A stretch of 64,000 bases of DNA from Homoserinimonas sp044769865 (lineage in GTDB: Bacteria; Actinomycetota; Actinomycetes; Actinomycetales; Microbacteriaceae). The position numbers and the translations under genes are program-made. The notes beneath the pieces are model-generated. The model had not been told where the DNA came from. It did not search any database and saw nothing but the letters and a program-made list of their open reading frames with translations. Numbering within the stretch: the stretch's first letter is position 1; each line of letters begins with the position of its first letter. The stretch is from assembly GCF_044769865.1 (NCBI RefSeq), contig NZ_JBIZWA010000001.1, positions 310,001 to 374,000 on the forward strand, given 5' to 3'. This document shows, in pieces, positions 1-8,505 of the stretch.

Positions 1-331
1 ACTCCGCGAGCTGGGCGCGCCGAGCGGCGGCCGACTCGACCGGGCGGGCGCGCGTCGGCGGCTTGACGACCGGCTCGGGTTCTTCGACGAGGGCCTCACG
101 GATGATTCGGCGCGGGTCATACTGCCGCGGATCGAGTTTCTGCCAGTCCACGTCGTCGAACTCGGGCCCCATCTCCTCGCGGAGTCGGTCCTTGGCGCCG
201 TTCGCCATGTCGCGCAGCGATCGCACGAGCCGCGCGAGCTTGGCGGAGTATTCGGGCAGGCGCTCGGGGCCGAGCACGAACACGGCGATCAGCCCGATGA
301 GGAGCAGCTTCTCGAACGTGAGCCCAAACAC
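1..331 (-). CDS. tatB: Sec-independent protein translocase TatB (3' end outside the window)
   Basis: TatB works with TatA and TatC in the membrane to export folded twin-arginine proteins. The product begins VFGLTFEKLLLIGLIAVFVL: a short periplasmic end, one hydrophobic helix (about residues 8-20), then the conserved GPERLPEY hinge and an amphipathic helix rich in Arg/Lys (about 28-50), the TatA/B layout. A charged tail follows and is cut by the window edge after about 110 residues. The GTG start at 331 has no Shine-Dalgarno sequence but has TAGTCT exactly six bases upstream, so the mRNA is probably leaderless. It is divergent from the O-methyltransferase gene. The Glu early in the helix and the GPERLPE hinge favour TatB over TatA. 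Confidence 0.9.
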   Translation of the reverse strand, partial: MFGLTFEKLLLIGLIAVFVLGPERLPEYSAKLARLVRSLRDMANGAKDRLREEMGPEFDDVDWQKLDPRQYDPRRIIREALVEEPEPVVKPPTRARPVESAAARRAQLAE

Positions 332-337
332 TCGTTC

Positions 338-343
338 AGACTA
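338..343 (-). promoter_or_regulatory. -10 box of tatB, leaderless type
   Basis: On the minus strand TAGTCT is followed by exactly six bases (GAACGA) and then the GTG start, placing the expected transcription start on the start codon. No clear -35 box is seen. Confidence 0.55.
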
Positions 344-415
344 ACGTGATCGGCCGAGGCGGAGCCGTATCCTTGGATGAGCCCCACTTCGCAACCCGGG
401 GCAGGGAGCCCCCAC

Positions 416-1048
416 GTGTCTGACAAAGATTCCAACTGGCGTTTCGTCGAGGAACTCATCACCGAGCCCAACGAGATCGCGCAGGCCCGCCAGCATTCCC
501 TCGAGCTGGGTGTCGAGCCGATCGCACCGGCGGTCGGCGCCCAGGTATCCCTCATCGCGGCGGCGTCCGGCGCCAGGAACATGATCGAGATCGGCACGGG
601 GCTCGGCGTGAGCGGCCTCTGGCTGCTGCGCGGCGCCCCGGATGCGACCCTCACCTCGATCGATATTGAGTCGGACTACCAGCAGGCCGCCCGCAAGGCT
701 TTCGTCGCGGCGGGCACCCCGAGCAGCCGGGCGCGCCTCATCACGGGCCGCGCCCGCGACGTGCTCCCGCGCATGAACGAGCAGTCCTACGACGTCGTAC
801 TCGTCGATGCGGATGCCGCATCCGTCATCGAATACGTCGAGCACGGCCTGCGGCTCGTGCGCCCGGGCGGCACCGTGCTCGTGCCCCATGCCCTCTGGCG
901 CGACAAGGTCGCCGACCCGACCAAGCGGGACGACACGACGGCCGGGTTCCGGGCCCTCATCAAGGAGACGGCCGACTCGACGGCAGTACTGAGCGCCCTG
1001 TCTCCCGCGGGGGATGGGCTGCTGCAGCTGACCCGACTGCGAGACTGA
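416..1048 (+). CDS. O-methyltransferase, SAM-dependent, family 3
   Basis: A class I SAM-dependent methyltransferase of the O-methyltransferase family 3 (CCoAOMT-like) type; the substrate cannot be read from sequence. Visible are the SAM-binding motif I (MIEIGTGLGVSGLWLL), an acidic residue after strand 2 (SIDIE) and the motif YDVVLVDADAASV that normally holds the metal/SAM Asp. The GTG at 416 has an AGGGAG Shine-Dalgarno eight bases upstream and gives 210 residues. An in-frame ATG at 377 would add 13 residues but has no ribosome site and lies at or before the start expected from the TATCCT box at 368-373. In mycobacteria an orthologous gene (Rv1220c) sits by sigE-rseA-htrA-tatB; here it directly adjoins tatB. 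Confidence 0.85.
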   Translation: MSDKDSNWRFVEELITEPNEIAQARQHSLELGVEPIAPAVGAQVSLIAAASGARNMIEIGTGLGVSGLWLLRGAPDATLTSIDIESDYQQAARKAFVAAGTPSSRARLITGRARDVLPRMNEQSYDVVLVDADAASVIEYVEHGLRLVRPGGTVLVPHALWRDKVADPTKRDDTTAGFRALIKETADSTAVLSALSPAGDGLLQLTRLRD

Positions 1049-1055
1049 GCTCGGG

Positions 1056-1076
1056 GTCGTCGCCTCGCGGCGCGAC
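1056..1076. terminator. Weak stem-loop between convergent genes
   Basis: GTCG-(T bulge)-CGCC, loop TCGC, GGCGCGAC: an eight-pair stem with one bulge just after the methyltransferase stop and facing the DUF3117 gene. There is no U-run, so it is a weak candidate terminator. Confidence 0.3.
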
Positions 1077-1098
1077 GTGCGGTGTTGGCCGGGTGCCG

Positions 1099-1269
1099 TT
1101 AGGCGCTGACGACGCCGGCGAGGGCGTCGTGGAGTTCCTTTGCTTCCGCGTCGTTGACGGAAACGACGAGCCGTCCGCCGCCCTCGAGGGGCACGCGCAC
1201 GATGATGAGACGACCCTCCTTAACAGCCTCCATTGGTCCGTCGCCGGTCCTCGGTTTCATGGCCGCCAT
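1099..1269 (-). CDS. DUF3117 family small protein
   Basis: A 56-residue actinobacterial protein of unknown function. The sequence MAAMKPRTGDGPMEAVKEGR followed by the conserved core RVPLEGGGRLVV is the family hallmark, and the whole family is about this length. The ATG at 1269 is chosen because AAAGGGGAC lies just upstream and because it gives the standard N-terminus; a longer frame to 1308 adds 13 unconserved residues. In mycobacteria the family member lies in the same dapE-to-O-methyltransferase neighbourhood, which fits its position here. It is downstream of dapE on the same strand, about 79 bases away. No function is assigned. Confidence 0.85.
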   Translation of the reverse strand: MAAMKPRTGDGPMEAVKEGRLIIVRVPLEGGGRLVVSVNDAEAKELHDALAGVVSA

Positions 1270-1347
1270 TGGGTCCCCTTTCGTGGATGTCTCTCCATTA
1301 TTCCGCACGGGGGCGCCATAAGTGAAAACGGCGGGGACGGTCGAGCC

Positions 1348-2445
1348 CTAGTTGCCCGACAACCAGCGGCGCAGGCCCGCCTCACAATCAACAATCTGCT
1401 GCACGGGAACCCGTTCATCGTCGGCGTGCGCCTTGAGGGGGTCACCCGGCCCGTAGTTGACGGCGGGAACTCCGAGCGCCGAGAAGCGCGCGACATCCGT
1501 CCAACCGTACTTCGGATGCGCCGTGGCGCCCACTGCCGCCAGGAACTCGCGCGACAGGGGCGAGTCGAGCCCCGGGCGGGCACCCTCAGCGCGGTCTACG
1601 ACCGTGACGTCGAAGCCATGGAACACCTCGCGCAGGTGCGCCTCCGCCTCGTCTGCCGAACGGCTCGGGGCGAAGCGGTAGTTGACGTGCACCATGCACT
1701 CGTCGGGGATGACGTTGCCCGCGATGCCGCCCGAGATGCCGACGGCGCTCAGCCCCTCCCGGTAGACGAGTCCTTCGACCTCGATCTCGCGCGCCTTGTA
1801 CTCGACGAGGCGCTGGAGGATGGGCGTCGCCGCGTGGATGGCGTTGTCGCCGACCCAGGGCCGGGCCGAGTGGGCGCGGAGCCCGAAGGTGCGCACCTCG
1901 ACGCGCATATTGCCGTTGCATCCGCCCTCGACCTCGGAACGGGTCGGCTCGCCCAGGATGGCAAAGTCACCCTTGAGGAGCTCCGGGCGCGTGCGGGCAA
2001 GGCGGTTCAGGCCGTTCATGTCGTCGGAGACCTCTTCGTGGTCGTACCAGATCCACGTGACGTCGACAGGCGGCTCGGTGAGCTCGGCGGCGAGCTTGAG
2101 CTGCACCGCGACCCCCGCCTTCATGTCGACCGTGCCACGACCCCACAGGTACTCGACGCCATCGATCGTCTCGAAGCGCGTCGGCACGTTGTTGTTGATC
2201 GGCACAGTATCGATGTGGCCGGCGATCACGACGCGGCGGTCGCGACCCAGCTGCGTGCGCGCGATGACGGCATCGCCATCGCGGATGATCTCGAGGTGTG
2301 CACAGGGGGCGAGGGCGGCAACGATGGCATCGGCGACGGCTGCCTCATCACCCGACACGGAGGGGATGTCACAGAGCCGCTGTGTGATCTCGACGGAGGT
2401 CGCGGAGAGGTCGAGCACGGGAGTGGTCAGGCTGCTGGTCGACAT
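1348..2445 (-). CDS. dapE: Succinyl-diaminopimelate desuccinylase
   Basis: Hydrolyses N-succinyl-LL-2,6-diaminopimelate to LL-diaminopimelate and succinate in the cytoplasm, for lysine and peptidoglycan. It is an M20 metallopeptidase-fold protein of 365 residues. The metal-site motifs are in order: GHIDTVP (76-82), the bridging Asp in GRGTVDMKAG (Asp107), and the catalytic/metal Glu pair in YDHEEV (137-138); a late His in GDPLKAHADDE probably completes the site. The dimerisation insert lies in the middle. The ATG at 2445 has TAGGCT six bases upstream (2452-2457) and no ribosome site, so it is probably leaderless. It is divergent from dapD with 33 bases between the start codons. Substrate assignment relies on the dapD neighbour. 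Confidence 0.93.
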   Translation of the reverse strand: MSTSSLTTPVLDLSATSVEITQRLCDIPSVSGDEAAVADAIVAALAPCAHLEIIRDGDAVIARTQLGRDRRVVIAGHIDTVPINNNVPTRFETIDGVEYLWGRGTVDMKAGVAVQLKLAAELTEPPVDVTWIWYDHEEVSDDMNGLNRLARTRPELLKGDFAILGEPTRSEVEGGCNGNMRVEVRTFGLRAHSARPWVGDNAIHAATPILQRLVEYKAREIEVEGLVYREGLSAVGISGGIAGNVIPDECMVHVNYRFAPSRSADEAEAHLREVFHGFDVTVVDRAEGARPGLDSPLSREFLAAVGATAHPKYGWTDVARFSALGVPAVNYGPGDPLKAHADDERVPVQQIVDCEAGLRRWLSGN

Positions 2446-2451
2446 GGCCCC

Positions 2452-2457
2452 AGCCTA
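2452..2457 (-). promoter_or_regulatory. -10 box of dapE, leaderless type
   Basis: TAGGCT on the minus strand, then GGGGCC (six bases), then ATG. It lies back to back with the dapD box at 2466-2471, so the two promoters share a 33-base gap and RNA polymerase could not occupy both freely. Confidence 0.55.
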
Positions 2458-2465
2458 ATCGCCGA

Positions 2466-2471
2466 TACTCT
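2466..2471 (+). promoter_or_regulatory. -10 box of dapD with Shine-Dalgarno immediately after
   Basis: TACTCT is followed by GGAGGGC and the ATG, seven bases after the box. The GGAGG would be lost or partly lost from a transcript starting at the usual distance, so dapD may be near-leaderless or use a slightly earlier start. Confidence 0.4.
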
Positions 2472-2478
2472 GGAGGGC

Positions 2479-3414
2479 ATGACTTCACCTGCCTGGGGCT
2501 ACGGCCTCGCCACCATCTCGGCTGACGGCACCGTGCTCGACACGTGGTTCCCCACCCCCGAACTCGGCACCCGTCCCGCCCATGTCGACCCCCACATCGC
2601 GCCCTCCGAATTCGAGGAACTCACCCGGACCGACGAGCGCCGCAACGTGCGCCTCGAGTTCATGACGGTCGAGATCGACCTCGACGAGGCACCCGCGTCG
2701 ACGCCCGACGCCTACCTCCGCCTACACCTGCTCAGCCACCTGCTCGTCGCGCCCAACAGCATCAACCTCGACGGCATCTTCGGCAAGCTGCCCAACGTCG
2801 CGTGGACCAACGCGGGGCCCGTGCAGCTCGATGACTTCACCCGCCTGCGCCCCTCGCTGCAGCGCCACGGCATCGTCGCGCACAGCGTCGACAAGTTTCC
2901 CCGCCTCATCGACTACGTCACGCCCGCCGGCGTGCGCATCGCGGATGCCGACCGGGTGCGCCTCGGAGCCCACCTCTCCCCCGGCACGACCGTCATGCAC
3001 GAGGGCTTCGTCAACTTCAACGCCGGCACGCTCGGCGCCTCCATGGTCGAGGGACGCATCTCGCAGGGCGTCATCGTCGGCGACGGCACCGACATCGGCG
3101 GTGGAGCCTCCATCATGGGCACGCTGAGCGGCGGCGGCACGGAACGCATCACGGTCGGCCAGCGGGCCCTCCTGGGCGCGAACTCGGGCATCGGCATCTC
3201 CATCGGCGACGACTGCGTCGTCGAGGCCGGCCTCTACGTCACGGCAGGCACCAAGGTCACCGTGATCGACGACTCGGGCGAGCGCACCGCCAAGGCATCC
3301 GAGCTCAGCGGTGTGCCGAACCTGCTCTTCCGCCGCAACTCCGTCTCGGGCGCCGTCGAGGTGCTCGCGCGCACCGGCAAGGGCATCGAGCTCAACGCGG
3401 CGCTGCACGCCTAG
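2479..3414 (+). CDS. dapD: 2,3,4,5-tetrahydropyridine-2,6-dicarboxylate N-succinyltransferase
   Basis: Transfers succinyl from succinyl-CoA to tetrahydrodipicolinate, the entry step of the succinylase route to diaminopimelate. The 311-residue product is of the actinobacterial (Mycobacterium-type) DapD class: an N-terminal helical domain (about 1-150) and a C-terminal left-handed beta-helix of hexapeptide repeats (for example GASMVEGRISQGVIVGDGTD, IGGGASIMGTLSGGG, ALLGANSGIGISIGDDCVVE). The start at 2479 has GGAGG three bases upstream and yields the family N-terminus MTSPAWGYGLATI. The open frame continues upstream to 1093, but that part is antisense to dapE. A strong stem-loop follows the stop. 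It is divergent from dapE. Confidence 0.95.
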   Translation: MTSPAWGYGLATISADGTVLDTWFPTPELGTRPAHVDPHIAPSEFEELTRTDERRNVRLEFMTVEIDLDEAPASTPDAYLRLHLLSHLLVAPNSINLDGIFGKLPNVAWTNAGPVQLDDFTRLRPSLQRHGIVAHSVDKFPRLIDYVTPAGVRIADADRVRLGAHLSPGTTVMHEGFVNFNAGTLGASMVEGRISQGVIVGDGTDIGGGASIMGTLSGGGTERITVGQRALLGANSGIGISIGDDCVVEAGLYVTAGTKVTVIDDSGERTAKASELSGVPNLLFRRNSVSGAVEVLARTGKGIELNAALHA

Positions 3415-3427
3415 CCGTACGCCAACG

Positions 3428-3458
3428 AGAAACGCCCCGACATCGTCGGGGCGTTTCT
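3428..3458. terminator. Bidirectional terminator between dapD and gltA
   Basis: Perfect 14-pair stem: arm 3428-3441 (AGAAACGCCCCGAC), loop ATC, arm 3445-3458, with A-runs on the left and T-runs on the right so that it can work for both convergent genes. Confidence 0.85.
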
Positions 3459-3470
3459 TCGTGGTGCGAC

Positions 3471-4772
<1,302 letters not shown>

Positions 4773-4778
4773 ACTTAC

Positions 4779-4784
4779 AGCCTA
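4779..4784 (-). promoter_or_regulatory. -10 box of gltA, leaderless type
   Basis: TAGGCT, six bases (GTAAGT), GTG on the minus strand. The box is downstream of the fdxA terminator, so gltA has its own promoter. Confidence 0.55.
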
Positions 4785-4823
4785 GAGTGCACTTTGCTGC
4801 ACCGTTGAACCGTCTAAAGGAAA

Positions 4824-4861
4824 ATCCGGATGCTTGGGGAGATTCTCCAAAGCATCCGGAT
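4824..4861 (-). terminator. Rho-independent terminator of fdxA
   Basis: A 12-pair perfect stem (4824-4835 with 4850-4861; arm ATCCGGATGCTT) plus an inner GGAG/CTCC helix, followed on the minus strand by TTTTCCTTTAG. It separates fdxA from gltA. Confidence 0.85.
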
Positions 4862-4886
4862 CTTGCGGTGCGTGCCGTCGCTGGGC

Positions 4887-5210
4887 TCAGGCCGGCGGCT
4901 GCGGGGGCAGGGCTGCCACGATCGGGTGGTCCTTGTGGATCACGCCGACCTTCGCTGCGCCGCCAGGGGAGCCGATGTCGTCGAAGAACTCGACATTGGC
5001 CTTGTAGTAGTCGGCCCACTGCTCGGGGGTGTCGTCTTCGTAGTAGATCGCCTCGACGGGGCACACGGGCTCGCAGGCACCACAGTCGACGCACTCGTCG
5101 GGGTGGATGTAGAGCATCCGATCGCCCTCGTAGATGCAGTCGACCGGGCACTCGTCGACACACGCGCGGTCTTTGACATCGACGCACGGTAGAGCGATGA
5201 CATAGGTCAC
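4887..5210 (-). CDS. fdxA: 7Fe ferredoxin (3Fe-4S/4Fe-4S)
   Basis: A small electron carrier of the actinobacterial FdxA/FdxC type, 107 residues. Eight cysteines (9, 17, 21, 25, 40, 43, 46, 50) are arranged as in seven-iron ferredoxins, where one cluster is 3Fe-4S and the other 4Fe-4S; the second motif CVDCGACEPVCP is complete. The C-terminal tail ending in a Pro-rich stretch is typical. The GTG start at 5210 has AGGAGGGA eight bases upstream and overlaps the stop of the upstream mshB-like gene as GTGA, so the two are probably translationally coupled. In mycobacteria the homologue precedes dapC; here gltA follows. The physiological partner is not known. Confidence 0.93.
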   Translation of the reverse strand: MTYVIALPCVDVKDRACVDECPVDCIYEGDRMLYIHPDECVDCGACEPVCPVEAIYYEDDTPEQWADYYKANVEFFDDIGSPGGAAKVGVIHKDHPIVAALPPQPPA

Positions 5211-6457
5211 AGCGACGATCCCTCCTGTCTGGGCTGGACTCCCATCCTATCCCCGCCCCGCGTGGGAAGCTTCGGCCACGCGAGCACCACGAGGGAGATC
5301 AGCAGGGGCGCGTAGGCCCAGACGAAGCCCTCGACGTTGCCCGGCACGAGCACCGAGCCGCCCGGCCCCTCCTGCGAGAGCAGGGCCGTGGCACCCGCGA
5401 CGCCGACCGCCGTGCTGAGGGCGATGAGCCGGCTCTCGAAGACCAGGCGCATGCCGACGAGCAGCGCACCGACGACGAGCAGGCTGACGATGAGGCCGAT
5501 GGGGATCGTGACCTCGCCGAGCGTCAGGCGGTGCTGATGGTTGATCGTGAGCAGCACCCCGATCAGCAGGCCGATGATGAGGGAGACGAGCGAGGAGGCG
5601 ACACGGCTCGTGCGGGTCTCCGGTTCGGGGTCGCCGGACTCGGGCGCACCCGCCGCGGCATCCACCAGCCGGAGTCCCTCAATGGTCGCGACAGGCCGCA
5701 CGCGGCCGTTGGAGAGCGCGAAGCTCACGGGCTCACCCTCGCGCTCGATCACGGTGACCTGCGTGGCGTGCGCCCGCAGCGCGGCCACCTTCGCGTCGAG
5801 CACCGGCGTGACGTCGAGGAGCATGACGTCGTCGGGGGCATCGTGCGCCTCGGGGTCGCTGACCCAACGTTCGAGCTGCGCGGCGTCTTCGACCGCCTCG
5901 AGGAAGCCGACTCCGGCCCTGCCCGCCGCCTCCCGGGCGGCACGGTGCGCGAGCACGTGATCCGGATGCCCATAGCCGCCGCGCTCGTCATAGCTCACGA
6001 CGGACGTGGCCCCCGTCGTGCGGATCGCGGCGACCATGTCGGCGACGACCTCTTCGAAGTCGGCGAGGCAGAGGCATCCGGGGCTCGCGTCGGGCACCAG
6101 GTGGGGCAGGCCATCGGCGCCCTCGACCATGCCGGAGTCCTCGTAGCGGCGCTCGGGAAGGCCTTCCGCCCGCGCGCCCGCGGCGCCGAGGTAGAGGTGG
6201 CGCGTGACGCCCAGCTCGCGCAGGGCATCGGCGAGTTCGCCCTCACGGTGGGCGGCGAGGGCCGGCCCGACACCCTCGAGGTGCGCGAGTTGCGGCGGGA
6301 TGACCTCGCCCCGCTCGCCGCGCGTGCAGGTGAGGAGCGAGACCGCCACGCCCTGCTGTGCGAGCGTCGCTATCGACCCGCCCGTCGAGATCGTCTCGTC
6401 GTCGGGGTGGGCGTGCACGAACAGCACGCCCTCATTCGGCAGGCCTGAGGACTTCAC
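5207..6457 (-). CDS. PIG-L/LmbE deacetylase (MshB-like) fused to a four-helix membrane domain
   Basis: The N-terminal half (about 1-265) is a zinc-dependent GlcNAc deacetylase domain of the LmbE/PIG-L family: HAHPDDE (15-21) and HPDH (164-167) give the metal ligands and catalytic Asp. By family and by the presence of mca elsewhere in the window it probably removes acetyl from GlcNAc-Ins in mycothiol synthesis (MshB). Residues about 287-305, 318-338, 344-361 and 376-394 form four hydrophobic helices, so the enzyme is membrane tethered. In mycobacteria mshB (Rv1170) and a small membrane protein (Rv1171) are separate neighbours; this looks like their fusion. The GTG at 6457 has TAGTCT six bases upstream. 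The stop overlaps the fdxA start by four bases. Substrate is inferred. Confidence 0.8.
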   Translation of the reverse strand: MKSSGLPNEGVLFVHAHPDDETISTGGSIATLAQQGVAVSLLTCTRGERGEVIPPQLAHLEGVGPALAAHREGELADALRELGVTRHLYLGAAGARAEGLPERRYEDSGMVEGADGLPHLVPDASPGCLCLADFEEVVADMVAAIRTTGATSVVSYDERGGYGHPDHVLAHRAAREAAGRAGVGFLEAVEDAAQLERWVSDPEAHDAPDDVMLLDVTPVLDAKVAALRAHATQVTVIEREGEPVSFALSNGRVRPVATIEGLRLVDAAAGAPESGDPEPETRTSRVASSLVSLIIGLLIGVLLTINHQHRLTLGEVTIPIGLIVSLLVVGALLVGMRLVFESRLIALSTAVGVAGATALLSQEGPGGSVLVPGNVEGFVWAYAPLLISLVVLAWPKLPTRGGDRMGVQPRQEGSSL

Positions 6458-6463
6458 CCCTAC

Positions 6464-6469
6464 AGACTA
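6464..6469 (-). promoter_or_regulatory. -10 box of the mshB-like gene, leaderless type
   Basis: TAGTCT, six bases (GTAGGG), GTG on the minus strand, just downstream of the typA terminator. Confidence 0.55.
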
Positions 6470-6471
6470 GG

Positions 6472-6503
6472 CTCCGCCGCGCGATCGCTGCCGCGCGGCG
6501 GAG
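6472..6503 (-). terminator. Terminator after typA
   Basis: Perfect 12-pair GC-rich stem (CTCCGCCGCGCG at 6472-6483 with 6492-6503), loop of eight. It begins seven bases after the typA stop and insulates the mshB-like/fdxA unit. There is no clear U-run. Confidence 0.7.
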
Positions 6504-6509
6504 TCGAGA

Positions 6510-8417
6510 CTACGCGTCCTGCTTCTTAGCGCGCGCCGTGGCGCGACCGCGCGCGATCGAGTCGAGCTCGACCTTGCGGATGCGGATGACCTCGGGCGTG
6601 ACCTCGACGCACTCATCCTCACGGCAGAACTCGAGGCTCTCCTCGAGCGTCAGCTGGCGCGGGGGCGTCATCGACTCGAAGTTGTCGGCAGTCGACTGCC
6701 GCATGTTGGTGAGCTTCTTCTCCTTGGTGATGTTGACATCCATGTCTTCATTGCGGGAGTTCTCGCCCACGACCATGCCCTCATAGACCTCCTGCGTGGG
6801 CTGCACGAAGAAGGTCATGCGCTCCTGCAGGTTGATCATGGCGAACGGGGTCGCGACGCCGGCACGGTCGGCAACGATCGAACCGTTGTTGCGGGTCACG
6901 ATCGAGCCAGCCCACTCGCCGTAGCCGTGCGCGATCGCGTTGGCGATGCCCGTGCCGCGGGTCGTCGTCATGAACTCCGAACGGAAGCCGATGAGGCCGC
7001 GCGACGGCACGATGAACTCCATGCGCACCCAGCCGGTGCCGTGGTTCGTCATGTTCTCCATGCGACCCTTGCGGGAGGCGAGAAGCTGGGTGATGGCGCC
7101 GAGGTACTCCTCGGGCACGTCGATCGTGAGGTGCTCGAAGGGCTCGTGCAGCTTGCCGTCGATCTTCTTGGTAACGACCTGCGGCTTGCCCACCGTGAGT
7201 TCGAAGCCCTCGCGGCGCATCTGCTCGACGAGGATCGACAGGGCGAGCTCGCCGCGGCCCTGCACCTCCCACGCGTCGGGGCGGCCGATGTCGAGCACCT
7301 TGAGCGAGACGTTGCCGATGAGCTCCTTGTCGAGCCGGTCCTTGACCATGCGCGCGGTGAGCTTGTGGCCCTTGACCTTGCCGATGAGGGGCGAGGTGTT
7401 GGTGCCGATCGTCATCGAGATGGCGGGGTCGTCGACCGTGATGGTCGGCAGCGGGCGCACGTCATCGGGGTCGGCGAGCGTCTCACCGATCGTGATGTCG
7501 TCGAAGCCCGCGACCGCGACGATGTCGCCGGGACCCGCGCTCTCAGCGGGGTAACGGTCGAGCGCACGCGTCTTGAGCAGCTCCGTGATGCGGGCACTCG
7601 TGACGGTGCCGTCGTGGCGGGCCCAGGCAACCGTCTGGCCCTTCTTCAGGGTGCCGTTGAAGACGCGGAGCAGGGCGAGGCGACCGAGGAACGGCGAGGA
7701 GTCGAGGTTCGTGACCCAGGCCTGCAGCGGGTGCTCGTCGTCGTAGCTCGGCGCGGGGATGTGCTCGAGGATCGCCTCGAAGAGGGGCTCGAGGTTGTCG
7801 TTATCGGGCAGCGAGCCGTTCTCGGGCTTGTTGCGACTCGCGGCACCGGCACGGCCGGAGGCGTAGACGACGGGCACGTCGAGGATCGCGTCGAGGTCGA
7901 GGTCGGGCTGGTCTTCCGCGATGTCGCTCGCAAGGCCGAGCAGGAGGTCCTGGCTCTCGCCGACGACCTCGTCGATGCGCGCATCCGGGCGGTCGGTCTT
8001 GTTGACGAGCAGGATGACCGGCAGCTTCGCCTCGAGCGCCTTGCGGAGCACGAAGCGGGTCTGCGGGAGGGGGCCCTCACTGGAGTCGACGAGCAGCACG
8101 ACGCCGTCGACCATGCTGAGGCCGCGCTCGACCTCACCGCCGAAGTCGGCGTGGCCGGGGGTGTCGATCACGTTGATCGTGATGGGGGTGCCGCCCGCGT
8201 GCTCGCCGTTGTAGCTGATCGCCGTGTTCTTGGCGAGGATCGTGATGCCCTTCTCACGCTCCAGCTCGTTCGAGTCCATCGCGCGCTCCTCGACGTCGGC
8301 GTGCGCGTCGAAGGAGTTGGTCTGGCGAAGCATCGCGTCGACGAGGGTGGTCTTGCCGTGGTCGACGTGGGCGACGATCGCCACGTTGCGCAGGTCAGAA
8401 CGGGTGGCAATTGCCAT
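6510..8417 (-). CDS. typA: Ribosome-associated GTPase TypA/BipA
   Basis: A translational GTPase of the EF-G family that binds the 70S ribosome and helps assembly of the large subunit and growth under stress. It has 635 residues. G1 is AHVDHGKTT (16-24), the switch region includes EREKGITI, G3 is DTPGHADFGGE and G4 is NKTDRPDAR. The EF-G-like domains II, III and V follow, then the TypA-specific C-terminal domain (from about 480) that contains the conserved NHGTGWVRMEFIVPSRGLIG region just before it. The start at 8417 has a GAGGAC ribosome site about eleven bases upstream. It is flanked by hairpins on both sides and is probably a single-gene unit downstream of the oligopeptide operon. Confidence 0.96.
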   Translation of the reverse strand: MAIATRSDLRNVAIVAHVDHGKTTLVDAMLRQTNSFDAHADVEERAMDSNELEREKGITILAKNTAISYNGEHAGGTPITINVIDTPGHADFGGEVERGLSMVDGVVLLVDSSEGPLPQTRFVLRKALEAKLPVILLVNKTDRPDARIDEVVGESQDLLLGLASDIAEDQPDLDLDAILDVPVVYASGRAGAASRNKPENGSLPDNDNLEPLFEAILEHIPAPSYDDEHPLQAWVTNLDSSPFLGRLALLRVFNGTLKKGQTVAWARHDGTVTSARITELLKTRALDRYPAESAGPGDIVAVAGFDDITIGETLADPDDVRPLPTITVDDPAISMTIGTNTSPLIGKVKGHKLTARMVKDRLDKELIGNVSLKVLDIGRPDAWEVQGRGELALSILVEQMRREGFELTVGKPQVVTKKIDGKLHEPFEHLTIDVPEEYLGAITQLLASRKGRMENMTNHGTGWVRMEFIVPSRGLIGFRSEFMTTTRGTGIANAIAHGYGEWAGSIVTRNNGSIVADRAGVATPFAMINLQERMTFFVQPTQEVYEGMVVGENSRNEDMDVNITKEKKLTNMRQSTADNFESMTPPRQLTLEESLEFCREDECVEVTPEVIRIRKVELDSIARGRATARAKKQDA

Positions 8418-8456
8418 AGAAGTAGTGTCCTCAAAGAATGTGGGAAAGAAAGAAGG

Positions 8457-8503
8457 GGGGTGGAGTCACCGCTGCCCTACACGGCAAGTGTACTCCCCCG
8501 CGC
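8457..8503 (-). terminator. Possible terminator after the second oligopeptide-binding protein
   Basis: An imperfect stem (GGGGG..GAGT with ACTC..CCCCC) enclosing a TGCC/GGCA hairpin, followed on the minus strand by CCCTTCTTTCTTTCCC. Bulges and a mixed tail make this only a candidate. Confidence 0.4.
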
Positions 8504-8505
8504 AA

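Noticed and set aside
1093..2478. Long in-frame upstream extension of dapD (462 codons)
   Set aside because: It is antisense to dapE, which has all DapE motifs, and dapD has a clear ribosome site and family N-terminus at 2479.
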